Below, in pieces: positions 27,960 to 39,260 of a DNA stretch of 64,000 nt. Source of the stretch: Blastococcus sp. CPCC 205250 (GTDB lineage Bacteria; Actinomycetota; Actinomycetes; Mycobacteriales; Geodermatophilaceae). The notes under the pieces were generated by a model. The model saw only the letters and a list, made by a program, of their open reading frames with translations, had not been told where the DNA came from and searched no databases. Position 1 is the first letter of the stretch, and the number at the start of each line of letters is the position of its first letter. The stretch covers positions 1-64,000 of the forward strand of contig NZ_JABGCG010000003.1 in the NCBI RefSeq assembly GCF_019799925.1. The letters are read 5' to 3'. A program made the translations under genes and the position numbers.

Positions 27960-28487
27960 GTGCGCGCCGAGGACAGCCGGGGCTTCGAGGACTTCGTGTC
28001 CGACGTCCAGCCGGCGTTGCTGCGGCTCGCCGTCCTCCTCACCGGTGACCGCGGACATGCGGAGGACCTCGTGCAGACGGCGTTGCTCAAGACCTACCGG
28101 CACTGGCCCCGCGTCGCCGCGGCCGGCTCGCCGACGGCGTACGTGCGGCGGGTGCTGGTCACCAGCCACATCAGCTGGCGCCGTCGGCTGATGACCACCG
28201 AGCAGGTGGTCGAGTCGCCTCCCGACCGGATCGACCCCGGTGCCGTTCCCCCCGATCCGGACGAGGAGCTGTCCGCGGCGCTGCGGAGCCTGCCGCCGCG
28301 GATGCGGGCGGCCGTGGTCCTGCGCTACTACGCGGACCTGTCCGAGCAGCAGACCGCCGAGGTCATGGGCTGCTCGGCCAGCACGGTCAACACCCAGACG
28401 ACCCGGGGGCTGGCCCGCCTCCGTGCCGTGCTGGCGCCCCCTCTCCCCTCCCCGGCCGCCGCCGGCCACCGCGAGGAGCGCGGATGA
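27960..28487 (+). CDS. ECF sigma factor, SigE-family
   Basis: A 175-residue extracytoplasmic-function sigma factor of the actinobacterial SigE-type family. Region 2 spans FEDFVSDVQPALLRLAVLLTGDRGHAEDLVQTALLKTYR and region 4 spans LPPRMRAAVVLRYYADLSEQQTAEVMGCSASTVNTQTTRGLARL. The GTG start follows GAGAGGGGA. Its stop overlaps the start of the next gene (ATGA), so the two proteins are made together; by analogy the downstream membrane protein is its regulator. No target promoter was identified. Confidence 0.92.
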   Translation: MRAEDSRGFEDFVSDVQPALLRLAVLLTGDRGHAEDLVQTALLKTYRHWPRVAAAGSPTAYVRRVLVTSHISWRRRLMTTEQVVESPPDRIDPGAVPPDPDEELSAALRSLPPRMRAAVVLRYYADLSEQQTAEVMGCSASTVNTQTTRGLARLRAVLAPPLPSPAAAGHREERG

Positions 28488-29941
28488 GCACCGAGACCGA
28501 GCTGCGCGACCGGCTCGCCCGCGTCGCCGAGCGGACCGCCCCGCCGGCCGATCCGTACCTGGCCTCCCGGATCGCCGCCCGGTCACGCGCGCAGCGGCGC
28601 CAGCGGATCGGGCTGACGGCGCTGGCCGCCGCGGTCGCTGCCGTGGTCGTCGCCGTGCCGGCGGTGCTGTCCGGGCCGTCGGCCGGGCCCGCGCCCGGGC
28701 CGGCGGCGCCGCGGGAGGACGGCGCAGCGGTCGACGTGCTCGCCGGCCCGACCCGGGGGCCCCTGGCCGGGGACGCGGCGTTCGTCGCGGCGGTGCGGGC
28801 CCTGCCTTGGGCGCGCCCCGGTCAGCCGCCGCCGGGCGACGAGCCCTCGTCCCCCGGCATCCCGGACCCGCCCGTGGAGACGCGGCGGGTGGTGTGGGCC
28901 GGGGACGTCGCGGGCGCCCGCTGGGCGCTCGTGGCCGGGGAGAACACCGCCCGACCGCGGGGTGCGGCGGCCGACCCCGGGCTGCAGACCGACCTCGGCG
29001 CCCTCAGCGCCACCGCCGTCGCCTGGTTCGTCGGCCCGCCCGGGGCGGCCGCGGAGCAGATGGTCGTCCAGGACGTGCCGCACGGCGTCGACCCCACCCG
29101 GCCGCTGGGCTACTCCGACGCCGACACCGGAGCCGTCGTCGTGATCACCGCACCCGGCGACGTCGTCGAGGTGTCCGAGCGGCCGCAGATCGCCGCCGAC
29201 GCCACCGTGACGCGGACCTACACCCCGGTCGAGGCCCCGGAGGGCGTCGCCGTCCTCGCCCTGGCCCCGACCGGGGTCGACCTCGGTCGCGCCCTGAGCT
29301 ACCGGGTGCTGCGCGACGGCGTGGTCCTGACCACCACCGGCCCCGACGGGCGCGCCGACCCCGAGGACGTCGTCCCGCTCCCGACCGCCACGTGGGCGCG
29401 GGCCCGGCCCACCCCGTCACCGGCCGACGGCATGACCACCTCGATGATGCAGACGGTCCTCTCCTCCACCGGCCTGCCGGCCGCGGAGGTGGCGTTCACG
29501 GTGCTCTGGTCCGGGGACGTCCCGGCGCCGGCCCCGCGGCCGGCCCGCGCGGCCGTCTTCACCGCGCAGCTGCCGTCCGGCGCCGTCTGGGTCGGCACCT
29601 CGCTCGCGCTGGACCTCGGCGGGGGCACCGTGGGCGGCACCGAGTGCGGCTCCGCGCTGCGCCCGGCGGGCGAGGCCACGCGGACCGTCGCCGCGGTCTG
29701 TGCGGCCACCGACATGACCGCCGGCTCCGCGACCGTCCGCAGCCTGGTGGTCGTCGGTCCCGCGGACGCGTCCGCGGTCCGGCTGCTGGACGACGACGGT
29801 GGCGTGCTGGCCGAGCACCCGCTGACCGACGGGATCGCGGTGCTCGACGCGCCGGACCGGCCGGCCGCGGTCGAGACGCTCGGCGCGGGCGGTCAGGTGC
29901 TCGACCGGACCGGGCCGCTCGACCGCGTGGTGCTCGACTGA
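28484..29941 (+). CDS. Single-pass membrane protein, putative anti-sigma partner
   Basis: A 485-residue protein: a cytoplasmic N-terminus (about 1-45, helical and charged), one membrane segment (about 46-65, ALAAAVAAVVVAVPAVL), and a long extracytoplasmic beta-rich domain. Translational coupling to an ECF sigma gene suggests that it holds the sigma factor at the membrane and releases it on an external signal. I see no zinc anti-sigma motif (HxxxCxxC), so the link is contextual. It ends at a perfect terminator hairpin. Confidence 0.7.
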   Translation: MSTETELRDRLARVAERTAPPADPYLASRIAARSRAQRRQRIGLTALAAAVAAVVVAVPAVLSGPSAGPAPGPAAPREDGAAVDVLAGPTRGPLAGDAAFVAAVRALPWARPGQPPPGDEPSSPGIPDPPVETRRVVWAGDVAGARWALVAGENTARPRGAAADPGLQTDLGALSATAVAWFVGPPGAAAEQMVVQDVPHGVDPTRPLGYSDADTGAVVVITAPGDVVEVSERPQIAADATVTRTYTPVEAPEGVAVLALAPTGVDLGRALSYRVLRDGVVLTTTGPDGRADPEDVVPLPTATWARARPTPSPADGMTTSMMQTVLSSTGLPAAEVAFTVLWSGDVPAPAPRPARAAVFTAQLPSGAVWVGTSLALDLGGGTVGGTECGSALRPAGEATRTVAAVCAATDMTAGSATVRSLVVVGPADASAVRLLDDDGGVLAEHPLTDGIAVLDAPDRPAAVETLGAGGQVLDRTGPLDRVVLD

Positions 29942-29968
29942 CGCCTCGTCGTCCCACCTCGAAGCCGG

Positions 29969-30023
29969 GCGTGTGCGCGCAGGCCGCAGAACGCGGCCCG
30001 GGATGCGGCCTGCGCGCACACGC
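29969..30023. terminator. Bidirectional terminator, perfect 20-bp stem
   Basis: Arms GCGTGTGCGCGCAGGCCGCA (29969-29988) and its exact reverse complement (30004-30023) around a 15-base loop lie between the convergent membrane-protein gene and the siderophore-binding-protein gene. Symmetry suits termination in both directions, though there is no T-run. Confidence 0.75.
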
Positions 30024-31043
30024 TCAGGCGGCGGCCCCCTGCACGACCCCGGAGATCTGCGGCACCAGGCCGTCGAGCAGGTACGGCAGGCTCAGCACGC
30101 TGGAGAACTGCAGCGCGTCGTAGTCCGAGCCCTCGACGAACAGCGCCCGGCCCTCGGCCACCGCGGGGATGGCGTTCAGGATCGGGTCGTTCTCGATCTG
30201 CGCGCGCTCCTCGTCCGAGCCCGACTGCCAGAGCAGCACGTCGGCGTCGAGCAGGTCGGCCTGCTCCTGGCTGACCGTGCCGTAGAACTCGTCGCCGGCG
30301 ATCTCGTCCAGGCGCGGCTCGACGACCATCCCGAAGTCGAGGAAGAACTGGGTGCGGGTGTCGCTCGAGGCGTGGAACGGGTACTCCCCCTCGTAGGCCA
30401 CGCCCGAGAGGGTCACCGTCCGCCCGGCCAGCTCCGGGTGGGCGGCGCGGGCCTCCTCGAACCGGGCCTCGACCTCGGCGACGAGCTCCTCCGCCCGCTC
30501 CTCCTGTCCCAGCGCGCGGCCGGTGACGAGCGTCTGGTCCTGCCACGGGGTGCCGAATGCGGGGAACTCCTCCGGCTGGACGACGACCGGGGCGATGCCG
30601 CTGAGGGTGTCGTACTCCGCCTGCGTGAGGCCCGCGGTCACGGCCATGATCAGGTCGGGCTCCAGCGCGGCGATCTGCTCGGCGTCCACCTCGGTGCGGC
30701 CGAGGATCTCCGGCTCGGCGTCGCCGGCGGCCTCGTCCGCCCACGGGAAGAAGACGTCGTCCTCCGGGCCGAAGGCGTAGCGGACGGCGACCGGGACGAC
30801 GCCGAAGGCGAGGATCGCGTCCTGCTCGGTGTAGCCGAGGGAGACCACCCGCTGCGGCTCGTCGGGGATCTCGGTCTCGCCGTAGGCGTGCTCGATGGTG
30901 ACGGGGAAGGCCGACGACCCCCCGGACGACGACGACCCGGCGGAGTCGCCGCTGTCGTCGTCGTCCGAGCCGCAACCGGTGAGGACCAGGGACAGCGACA
31001 GGCCCACGAGGACGGCGCCGCGCGTGCGGTTCATGATCGACAT
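30024..31043 (-). CDS. Iron-siderophore ABC transporter substrate-binding lipoprotein
   Basis: A 339-residue class III periplasmic-binding-type protein (FepB/FecB family). The signal peptide ends in the lipobox LVLTGCGS, followed by an Asp/Ser-rich tether, so it is anchored to the outer face of the membrane. The segment PQRVVSLGYTEQDAILAFGVVP is the usual start of the binding fold. The permease and ATPase are not adjacent, so it must work with subunits encoded elsewhere. ATG 31043 or ATG 31034 may be the start. An IdeR/DtxR-like box just upstream suggests induction by iron starvation. Confidence 0.9.
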   Translation of the reverse strand: MSIMNRTRGAVLVGLSLSLVLTGCGSDDDDSGDSAGSSSSGGSSAFPVTIEHAYGETEIPDEPQRVVSLGYTEQDAILAFGVVPVAVRYAFGPEDDVFFPWADEAAGDAEPEILGRTEVDAEQIAALEPDLIMAVTAGLTQAEYDTLSGIAPVVVQPEEFPAFGTPWQDQTLVTGRALGQEERAEELVAEVEARFEEARAAHPELAGRTVTLSGVAYEGEYPFHASSDTRTQFFLDFGMVVEPRLDEIAGDEFYGTVSQEQADLLDADVLLWQSGSDEERAQIENDPILNAIPAVAEGRALFVEGSDYDALQFSSVLSLPYLLDGLVPQISGVVQGAAA

Positions 31044-31067
31044 GGGTGCCAGTTCTAGCCGGACCCA

Positions 31068-31086
31068 TCTAGTTAGGCAAGCCTTC
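31068..31086 (-). promoter_or_regulatory. Iron box (IdeR/DtxR-type operator)
   Basis: The 19-base stretch contains GTTAGGCAAGCCT and matches the IdeR/DtxR consensus TTAGGTTAGGCTAACCTAA at 12 of 19 positions by my count. It begins 25 bases upstream of the binding-protein start. Such sites repress iron-uptake genes when iron is plentiful. Confidence 0.55.
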
Positions 31087-31123
31087 CCTCACTTGCAGTC
31101 CGGATCGTGATGCGCCGGCACCC

Positions 31124-31465
31124 TCAGACGTCGACGACGAGCATCCCGTCGACCTCGCGGACCGGGTACGTGCGCACGGCCGGGGAGCCGCTGGTCGCGG
31201 CGCCGTCGACCCACCGGTAGGCGTACAGGTGCAGGGGGCAGACCAGCACGTCCGCGTCGGTCTGCCCGTCGGCCAGCGGGCCGCCGGCGTGCGGGCAGGC
31301 GGCCTGGGTGGCGTGCAGCGAGCCGTCGCGCAGCCGGAACACCGCGACCTGGGTGTCACCGGCGACGAAGGCGCGTCCCTCCCCCGGCGGCACGTCCCCG
31401 ACCCGGCCGACGGTGTGCGCGCGGACGCCGGCCGGAGGGGCGAGGCGGTCGGTCGTGATGCTCAT
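31124..31465 (-). CDS. nirD: Nitrite reductase small subunit, Rieske type
   Basis: A 113-residue partner of NirB in assimilatory NAD(P)H-nitrite reductase. It has a Rieske fold with both ligand pairs, CPH at the ACPHAGG motif and CPLH downstream, so it should hold a [2Fe-2S] cluster; some NirD proteins have lost these residues. The ATG at 31465 overlaps the nirB stop as ATGA. It is the last gene of nasA-nirB-nirD. Confidence 0.93.
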   Translation of the reverse strand: MSITTDRLAPPAGVRAHTVGRVGDVPPGEGRAFVAGDTQVAVFRLRDGSLHATQAACPHAGGPLADGQTDADVLVCPLHLYAYRWVDGAATSGSPAVRTYPVREVDGMLVVDV

Positions 31466-33992
31466 CGGACGGGCACCGTCGGCAGCTCGACCAGGGGCAG
31501 GGAGGTGCGGAACTGGCCGGGGGTGGCGGGCTCGGCGAGGTCCTGCCCCCACGGGTCCCGGTACGCGTCGATCGAGCGCTGCATCCCCGCGTCCAGGTCG
31601 GCGCAGATGCCCTCGCTGTCCTCCAGCAGCACCTGCTTGATGTGCTCCAGCCCGATCCGCGGCACGAAGTCGTAGGTGCGCTCCAGCCAGTTGGCGTTCT
31701 CGCGGTAGTACTGCATGAACCGCCCGGCCAGCTGCATCACCGCCTCGGTCGAGTCGACGGTCGCCAGCAGGTCGCCCTTGCGGATCGTGGCCCCGGCGGC
31801 GCCACCGACGTAGACCTCCCACCTGCCGTTGCCGACCGCGACGACGCCGACGTCCTTGACGTAGGCCTCGGCGCAGTTGCGCGGGCAGCCGACCACGGCG
31901 AGCTTCATCTTCGCCGGGCTCTCGATGCCCTGGAACCTCGTCTCCAGGTCGATGCCGAGCTGCGTGGAGTCGCCCAGGCCGAAGCGGCAGAAGTCGCTGC
32001 CGACGCAGGTCTTCACGGTGCGGAAGCTCTTGCCGTAGGCGTAGCCCGAGGGCATCCCGAGGTCGGCCCACATCGCGGGCAGGTCCTCCTTGCGGACGCC
32101 GAGCAGGTCGATCCGCTGGCCGCCGGTCACCTTGACCATGGGCACCTCGTACTTCTCGGCGACGTCGGCGATCCTCCGCAGCTGGGCCGGCGTGGTCACC
32201 CCGCCCTTCATCTGCGGGACGACGGAGAACGTGCCGTCGCGCTGGATGTTGGCGTGCACGCGGTCGTTGATGAACTCCGCGTCCTTCTCCGGCAGGAAGT
32301 CGTGCCCCCAGACCATCTTGAGCAGCGAGGTCAGCCCCATCTTCGACTTCGCGTCCTCCTTGCCGCCGGGGGCGAGCGCGGCGAACACCTGCGAGACCGA
32401 CCGCAGGTCCTGCGCGCGGATCGCGGCCATGAGCTCGGGCTTGGCCAGCGGGATGCCCGGCACGTACCAGGAGGCCGAGGGGTCCTCGGGGACGTCGCCG
32501 TCGGCGGCCCACTCGACGATCCGCGTCACCAGCGACTTGCAGGAGCCGCAGCCCTTGCCGGCGCGGGTGCGGTCCATGACCGCGCCGACGCTGCCGCAGC
32601 CGTCGGCGACCGCGCCGCAGATCGCGCCCTTGGTGACGCCGTTGCAGTTGCACACCTGGCTGTCGGCGGGCATCTCGGCGACGCCCACCTCCTCGGCGCC
32701 GTCGGAGAGGTCGACGAGCAGCCGGATCCGCTCCTCGGGCAGCGCCGTCCCGCGGTCGAAGGCCTGGGTCAGGAACGCGACCTTGCGGGTGTCGCCGAGC
32801 AGGGTGGCGCCGACGAGCTTGTCGTCCCGGATCACCACCGCCAGGTGCACACCGCGTTTGGGCTCGGAGATCACCAGGAACTCGTCGTCGTCCCGCTCGG
32901 GGACGTTGACGCCCATGGTGGCGACGTCGACGCCGGCGACCTTGAGCTTCGTGGCGGTGCGGCTGCCGTGGTACTCGGCCTCGGGGTCGGTGCCGGTGAG
33001 CACGTCGGCCAGCACCTTCGCGTGCTCCCACGCCGGGGCGACCAGCCCGTAGACCGAGCCGCGGTGCTGGGCGCACTCGCCGATCGCGTAGACGTCGGGG
33101 TCGTCGGTGCGCAGCTGGTCGTCGACGACGACCGCCCGCTCGACCTCCAGGCCGGACCGGACGGCGACGTCGGTGTGCGGGCGCACCCCGGCGGCGACGA
33201 CGAGCAGGTCGCAGTCCAGCCGGCGGCCGTCGGCCAGCAGCATGCCCTCGACGTGCTCGTCCCCGAGGACCTCGCTCGCCATGGCGTCCAGGTGCACCGT
33301 GATGCCGAGGGACTGGACGCTCCTCTCCAGGATCGCCCCCGCCTCCCGGGAGAGCTGGGCGTTCATCAGCCACGGCATCGCGTGCACCAGGTCGACCTGC
33401 AGCCCGTGGCCCTGCAGCGCGCGGGCGGCCTCCAGGCCCAGGAGCCCACCGCCCATGACCACCGCCCGCCGGCAGCGGCCGGTCGCGGCCAGCATCGCGC
33501 GCGTCTCGTCGATGGTGCGGAAGCCGTACACGCCGGGGAGCAGCCCGCCGTCGGCGGTGCGGACCCCGGTCATCGGCGGGATGAACGAGTAGCTGCCGGT
33601 GGCCAGCACCAGGTGGTCGTAGGGGGTGACGCTGCCGTCGTCGCCGTACACGACCTTGGCGGCGGGATCGGCCCGCGTCACCCGGACGCCGGCCCGCAGG
33701 TCGACGCCGTTGTCGGCGTACCAGTCGTGGCTGTTGAGGACGATCTCGTCCTCGTGCGACTCCCCCGCCAGCACCGGCGAGAGCATGATCCGGTTGTAGT
33801 TGCCGTGCGGCTCGTCGCCGAAGACGGTGATCCGGAACTGCTCGCCACCCCCGCGCTCGAGCACCTCCTCGACGAACCGCGCGCCGGCCATGCCGTTGCC
33901 GACCACGACCAGCCGCGAGCGGGCGTCGAACTCGTCGTCGCCGAGCGAGAGCGAGGTGAGCCCCTCGGGGCGGCCTCCCAGGACGGCAGTCA

Positions 33993-33993
<1 letters not shown>
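31462..33993 (-). CDS. nirB: Assimilatory nitrite reductase large subunit
   Basis: An 843-residue sirohaem enzyme reducing nitrite to ammonium with NAD(P)H. Order of domains: FAD motif VVVGNGMAGARF near residue 30, NAD motif VVMGGGLLGLEAAR, a BFD-like [2Fe-2S] domain (VCNCNGVTKGAIC ... GKGCGSCKSLV), then the ferredoxin-like half-domains and sirohaem/[4Fe-4S] ligands CVGSDFCRFG and GCPRNCAEAY. The ATG at 33993 shares one base with the upstream stop (TGATG). The open frame continuing far upstream is a shadow of nasA. Confidence 0.96.
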
Positions 33994-36593
<2,600 letters not shown>

Positions 36594-36627
36594 GGGGACG
36601 AGGGTGCGCAGCGCTCGTTTCCCGGCG

Positions 36628-36665
36628 TCGACCCCGGCGTCAACGATGGGTTCCGAGGACCTCAC
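36628..36665 (-). promoter_or_regulatory. GlnR-like box upstream of nasA
   Basis: Minus strand: GTGAG-N6-GGAAC-N6-TTGAC-N6-GTCGA. The first three 5-mers fit the GlnR pattern with the right 6-base spacing and the fourth does not. The outer pair is identical to that at narK. The box edge is 34 bases from the chosen GTG at 36593, the same as at narK. Confidence 0.5.
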
Positions 36666-36748
36666 AACCGGGCACTCCCTCCGGTGCGGCGCGCACGACC
36701 GGGCAGGATGGGAGTCGACGAGCCGCCGACGGGGGACGAGGAGGTGCC

Positions 36749-37570
36749 GTGGCGACAGCCGCCGATCCCGACGACCCCTGCGCGGAGGGGACCGGGGAAC
36801 CGGACCCCGACTCCCCCGAGGGCCGCGGCGCGGTGGCCTTCGTGCTGCCCGCCGGGCCGCCCGACACCGGCCGTACGCCGCTGGACCGCCGGCGGATCCT
36901 CGGCGCGGCGATCCAGTTCATCGACGCCAACGGGCTCAGCGCGCTCACCATGCGGCGGCTCGGTGCCTCGCTGGGCGTCGAGGCGATGGCCCTGTACCGG
37001 TACGTGCCGGGCCGCGAGCAGCTGCTGGACGGCGTCGTGGAGAGCGTGATCGACGAGCTCTACGGCGACCCCGACGTCCACCTCGAGGCGGCGCACGGCT
37101 GGCAGGACTACCTGCAGCGCCTGGCGCACGGGGTGCGGCGCATCGCCCTGGCCCACCCCGAGGTGTTCCCCCTGGTCGCGACCCGGCCGCCGGCCGCGCC
37201 CTGGGTCCGCCCGCCGCTGCGCAGCCTGCGCTGGGTCGAGTCGTTCCTGACCGCGATGACCAGCAGCGGGTTCTCCGAGGACTCCGCGGTGGCCGCCTAC
37301 CGCGCCTACAGCAGCTTCCTGCTCGGCCACCTGCTGCTGGAGGTCTCGCAGAAGGGCGTGCCGATCAACGCCCAGGACGCCGGCGAGTCCACCCCCGCGG
37401 CGGCCGAAGCCGACCTCAGCGAGTACCCCACGGTCGTGCGGCTGCAGGAGCTGCTGTCGATGGACGAGTCCGCCGCGGAGTTCGAGGAGGCCCTGGAAAA
37501 CCTGCTCGGCCGGCTGGAGCACGTCCGCCGCGAGGGCCGCAGTCCGCGTGATCCCGAGAGCTTTACCTGA
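36749..37570 (+). CDS. TetR-family regulator with tetracycline-repressor-like C-terminal domain
   Basis: A 273-residue regulator: an acidic N-terminal tail (1-50), the helix-turn-helix LTMRRLGASLGVEAMALYRYVPGREQLLDGVV, and a C-terminal domain of the PF02909 type. GTG 36749 follows GGGGACGAGGAGG. It is divergent from nasA across 155 bases, so it might control nasA, but the GlnR-like site explains that better. No palindromic operator was found in the gap. Ligand unknown. Confidence 0.88.
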   Translation: MATAADPDDPCAEGTGEPDPDSPEGRGAVAFVLPAGPPDTGRTPLDRRRILGAAIQFIDANGLSALTMRRLGASLGVEAMALYRYVPGREQLLDGVVESVIDELYGDPDVHLEAAHGWQDYLQRLAHGVRRIALAHPEVFPLVATRPPAAPWVRPPLRSLRWVESFLTAMTSSGFSEDSAVAAYRAYSSFLLGHLLLEVSQKGVPINAQDAGESTPAAAEADLSEYPTVVRLQELLSMDESAAEFEEALENLLGRLEHVRREGRSPRDPESFT

Positions 37571-37597
37571 CGGCCACCTGATCGCTCCAACCAGCGC

Positions 37598-37612
37598 GTT
37601 TACATCGTAAAC
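37598..37612. promoter_or_regulatory. Palindrome GTTTAC-N3-GTAAAC upstream of PRC-barrel gene
   Basis: An exact 6+3+6 inverted repeat, AT-rich in a GC-rich gap, about 87 bases before the PRC-barrel start. GGGTGG follows at 37614, so GTTT-N12-GGGT could also be read as a stress-sigma (SigB-like) promoter with short spacing. Operator or promoter cannot be decided. Confidence 0.4.
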
Positions 37613-37698
37613 GGGGTGGGCACGACTGGATCAGCGCCTCACCCGGTGTACCCGGCCCGGGGGGCTCCACACCCAGTCCCACACTCGCGAGGAGCAGC

Positions 37699-38508
37699 AT
37701 GATCACCGAGCAGCACATCAGCACCATCATCGGCAGCACGGCCGTCGGCCCCGAGGGCAAGCTCGGCACCGTCGGCGAGGTCTACCTCGACGACGAGACC
37801 GGTCGTCCGGAGTGGGCCACCGTCCGCACCGGCCTGTTCGGCACCAAGGAGGCCTTCGTGCCCCTGGCCGACGCGACGATGTCCGGCGACGAGCTCCGCC
37901 TGCCCTACGACAAGGACAAGGTCAAGAACTCGCCGCACCACGACGTCGAGGGCCACCTCTCCCCGGCCGAGGAGGCGGACCTGTACCGCTACTACGGCCT
38001 CGGCGGCGGCCAGGCGGTCGCCGACACCGTCGGCACGGCGCGCGGCCCGGAGCTGGCCGAGACCCGCACCGACACGACCAACGTGCACGGCACCGTCGGC
38101 CACGACACCTCCGGCCCGACGACCGACAACGCCATGACCCGCTCCGAGGAGCGGCTCACCGTCGGCACCCAGCGCGTGGAGAGCGGCGTCGCCCGGCTCC
38201 GCAAGTACGTCGTCACGGAGAACGTCACCGAGACCGTCCCGGTCTCGCACGAGGAGATCCGCGTCGAGCGCGAGCCGATCACCGACGCCACCATCGGCAA
38301 CGCCCTCGACGGCCCGGCCATCTCCGAGGAGGAGCACGAGGTCGTCCTGCACGCCGAGCGCCCCGTCGTCGCCAAGGAGGCCGTGCCGGTCGAGCGCGTC
38401 CGCCTGGACAAGACCACGGTCACCGACCAGGAGACGGTCACCGACACCGTCCGCAAGGAGCAGATCGAGTTCGACGGCGACGACACCACCCGTCGCACGA
38501 CCCGCTGA
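37699..38508 (+). CDS. PRC-barrel and DUF2382 domain protein
   Basis: A 269-residue cytoplasmic protein. The N-terminal PRC-barrel (about 5-95) includes VGEVYLDDETGRPEWATVRTG, and the C-terminal DUF2382 region (about 155-265) includes RKYVVTENVTETVPVSHEEIRVEREPI. This architecture (YsnF/AvaK type) is linked to stress response in actinobacteria and deinococci, but its chemistry is unknown. It has a good ribosome-binding site (GAGGAG) and ends in a perfect terminator hairpin that partly isolates it from the next membrane protein gene. Confidence 0.9.
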   Translation: MITEQHISTIIGSTAVGPEGKLGTVGEVYLDDETGRPEWATVRTGLFGTKEAFVPLADATMSGDELRLPYDKDKVKNSPHHDVEGHLSPAEEADLYRYYGLGGGQAVADTVGTARGPELAETRTDTTNVHGTVGHDTSGPTTDNAMTRSEERLTVGTQRVESGVARLRKYVVTENVTETVPVSHEEIRVEREPITDATIGNALDGPAISEEEHEVVLHAERPVVAKEAVPVERVRLDKTTVTDQETVTDTVRKEQIEFDGDDTTRRTTR

Positions 38509-38526
38509 CCTCCACCTCCTCCTCAC

Positions 38527-38562
38527 GAGCCGGGCGGGACCCCTCGCGGTCCCGCCCGGCTC
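38527..38562 (+). terminator. Intrinsic terminator-like hairpin
   Basis: Perfect 15-bp stem GAGCCGGGCGGGACC (38527-38541) with its complement (38548-38562) and a 6-base loop, 18 bases after the PRC-barrel stop. No T-run, as is usual in GC-rich actinobacteria. Confidence 0.75.
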
Positions 38563-38581
38563 CGCCTCGTCTGGAGCACCC

Positions 38582-39196
38582 ATGAGCCACAGCACCGCAC
38601 CCGGGTCCGGGGCGTCCGCGGGCGCCCGCGCCACCCGGGGGACCGCCCGCGACGCGGTCGACCGCCAGCACGACCGCTTCGGCGGGATCAAGTGGGGCGC
38701 CGCCTTCTTCGGCTGGCTCTCGGCCAACGGCCTCGCCGTCATCCTCATCGCGCTGCTGTCCGCGGGCGGGCTCGCCATCGGGCTGACCCAGGGGCTGGAC
38801 TCGGCCGACGAGGCCCTGGACGAGGCGACCACCATCGGCCTGGCCGGGGGCATCGCCCTGGTCGTCGTGCTCTTCCTGGCCTACCTCGCCGGCGGCTACG
38901 TGGCCGGGCGGATGTCCCGGTTCGACGGCATCCGCCAGGGCGTCGCCGTCTGGCTGATCGGCCTGCTCGTCGTCGCCGCGCTCGCCATCGCGGGCCTGGT
39001 GTTCGGGTCGGAGTACAACGTGCTCCAGCGGCTGGACCTGCCCCGCATCCCGATCGACGAGGGCACCGGCACCACCGGCGGCATCATCGCCCTGGTCGCC
39101 GTCCTGCTGGCCACCCTGATCGGCGCGATCCTGGGCGGCAAGCTGGGGACGCGGTACCACCGCAAGGTCGACCGCGCCGGCTTCGACGCGATCTGA
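38582..39196 (+). CDS. Four-helix membrane protein
   Basis: A 204-residue integral membrane protein with four hydrophobic segments (about 39-62, 82-107, 118-141, 160-184) and a cytoplasmic N-terminus rich in Ala and Arg. The helices contain small-residue runs such as YLAGGYVAGRMS. The ending LGTRYHRKVDRAGFDAI is characteristic, and I have the impression that such proteins accompany PRC-barrel/DUF2382 genes, but I cannot name a family. It starts 20 bases after the upstream terminator, and its own hairpin follows. Confidence 0.8.
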   Translation: MSHSTAPGSGASAGARATRGTARDAVDRQHDRFGGIKWGAAFFGWLSANGLAVILIALLSAGGLAIGLTQGLDSADEALDEATTIGLAGGIALVVVLFLAYLAGGYVAGRMSRFDGIRQGVAVWLIGLLVVAALAIAGLVFGSEYNVLQRLDLPRIPIDEGTGTTGGIIALVAVLLATLIGAILGGKLGTRYHRKVDRAGFDAI

Positions 39197-39211
39197 GCAC
39201 CGACCCCTCGA

Positions 39212-39242
39212 CGCCCCGACCGGCCCCGCGCCGGCCGGGGCG
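39212..39242 (+). terminator. Terminator-like hairpin
   Basis: Inverted repeat CGCCCCG-A-CCGGC and GCCGG-C-CGGGGCG (39212-39242) with a 5-base loop, 16 bases after the membrane protein stop and before the acetyltransferase gene. Confidence 0.65.
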
Positions 39243-39260
39243 TCGTGGTCTGATGCCACG

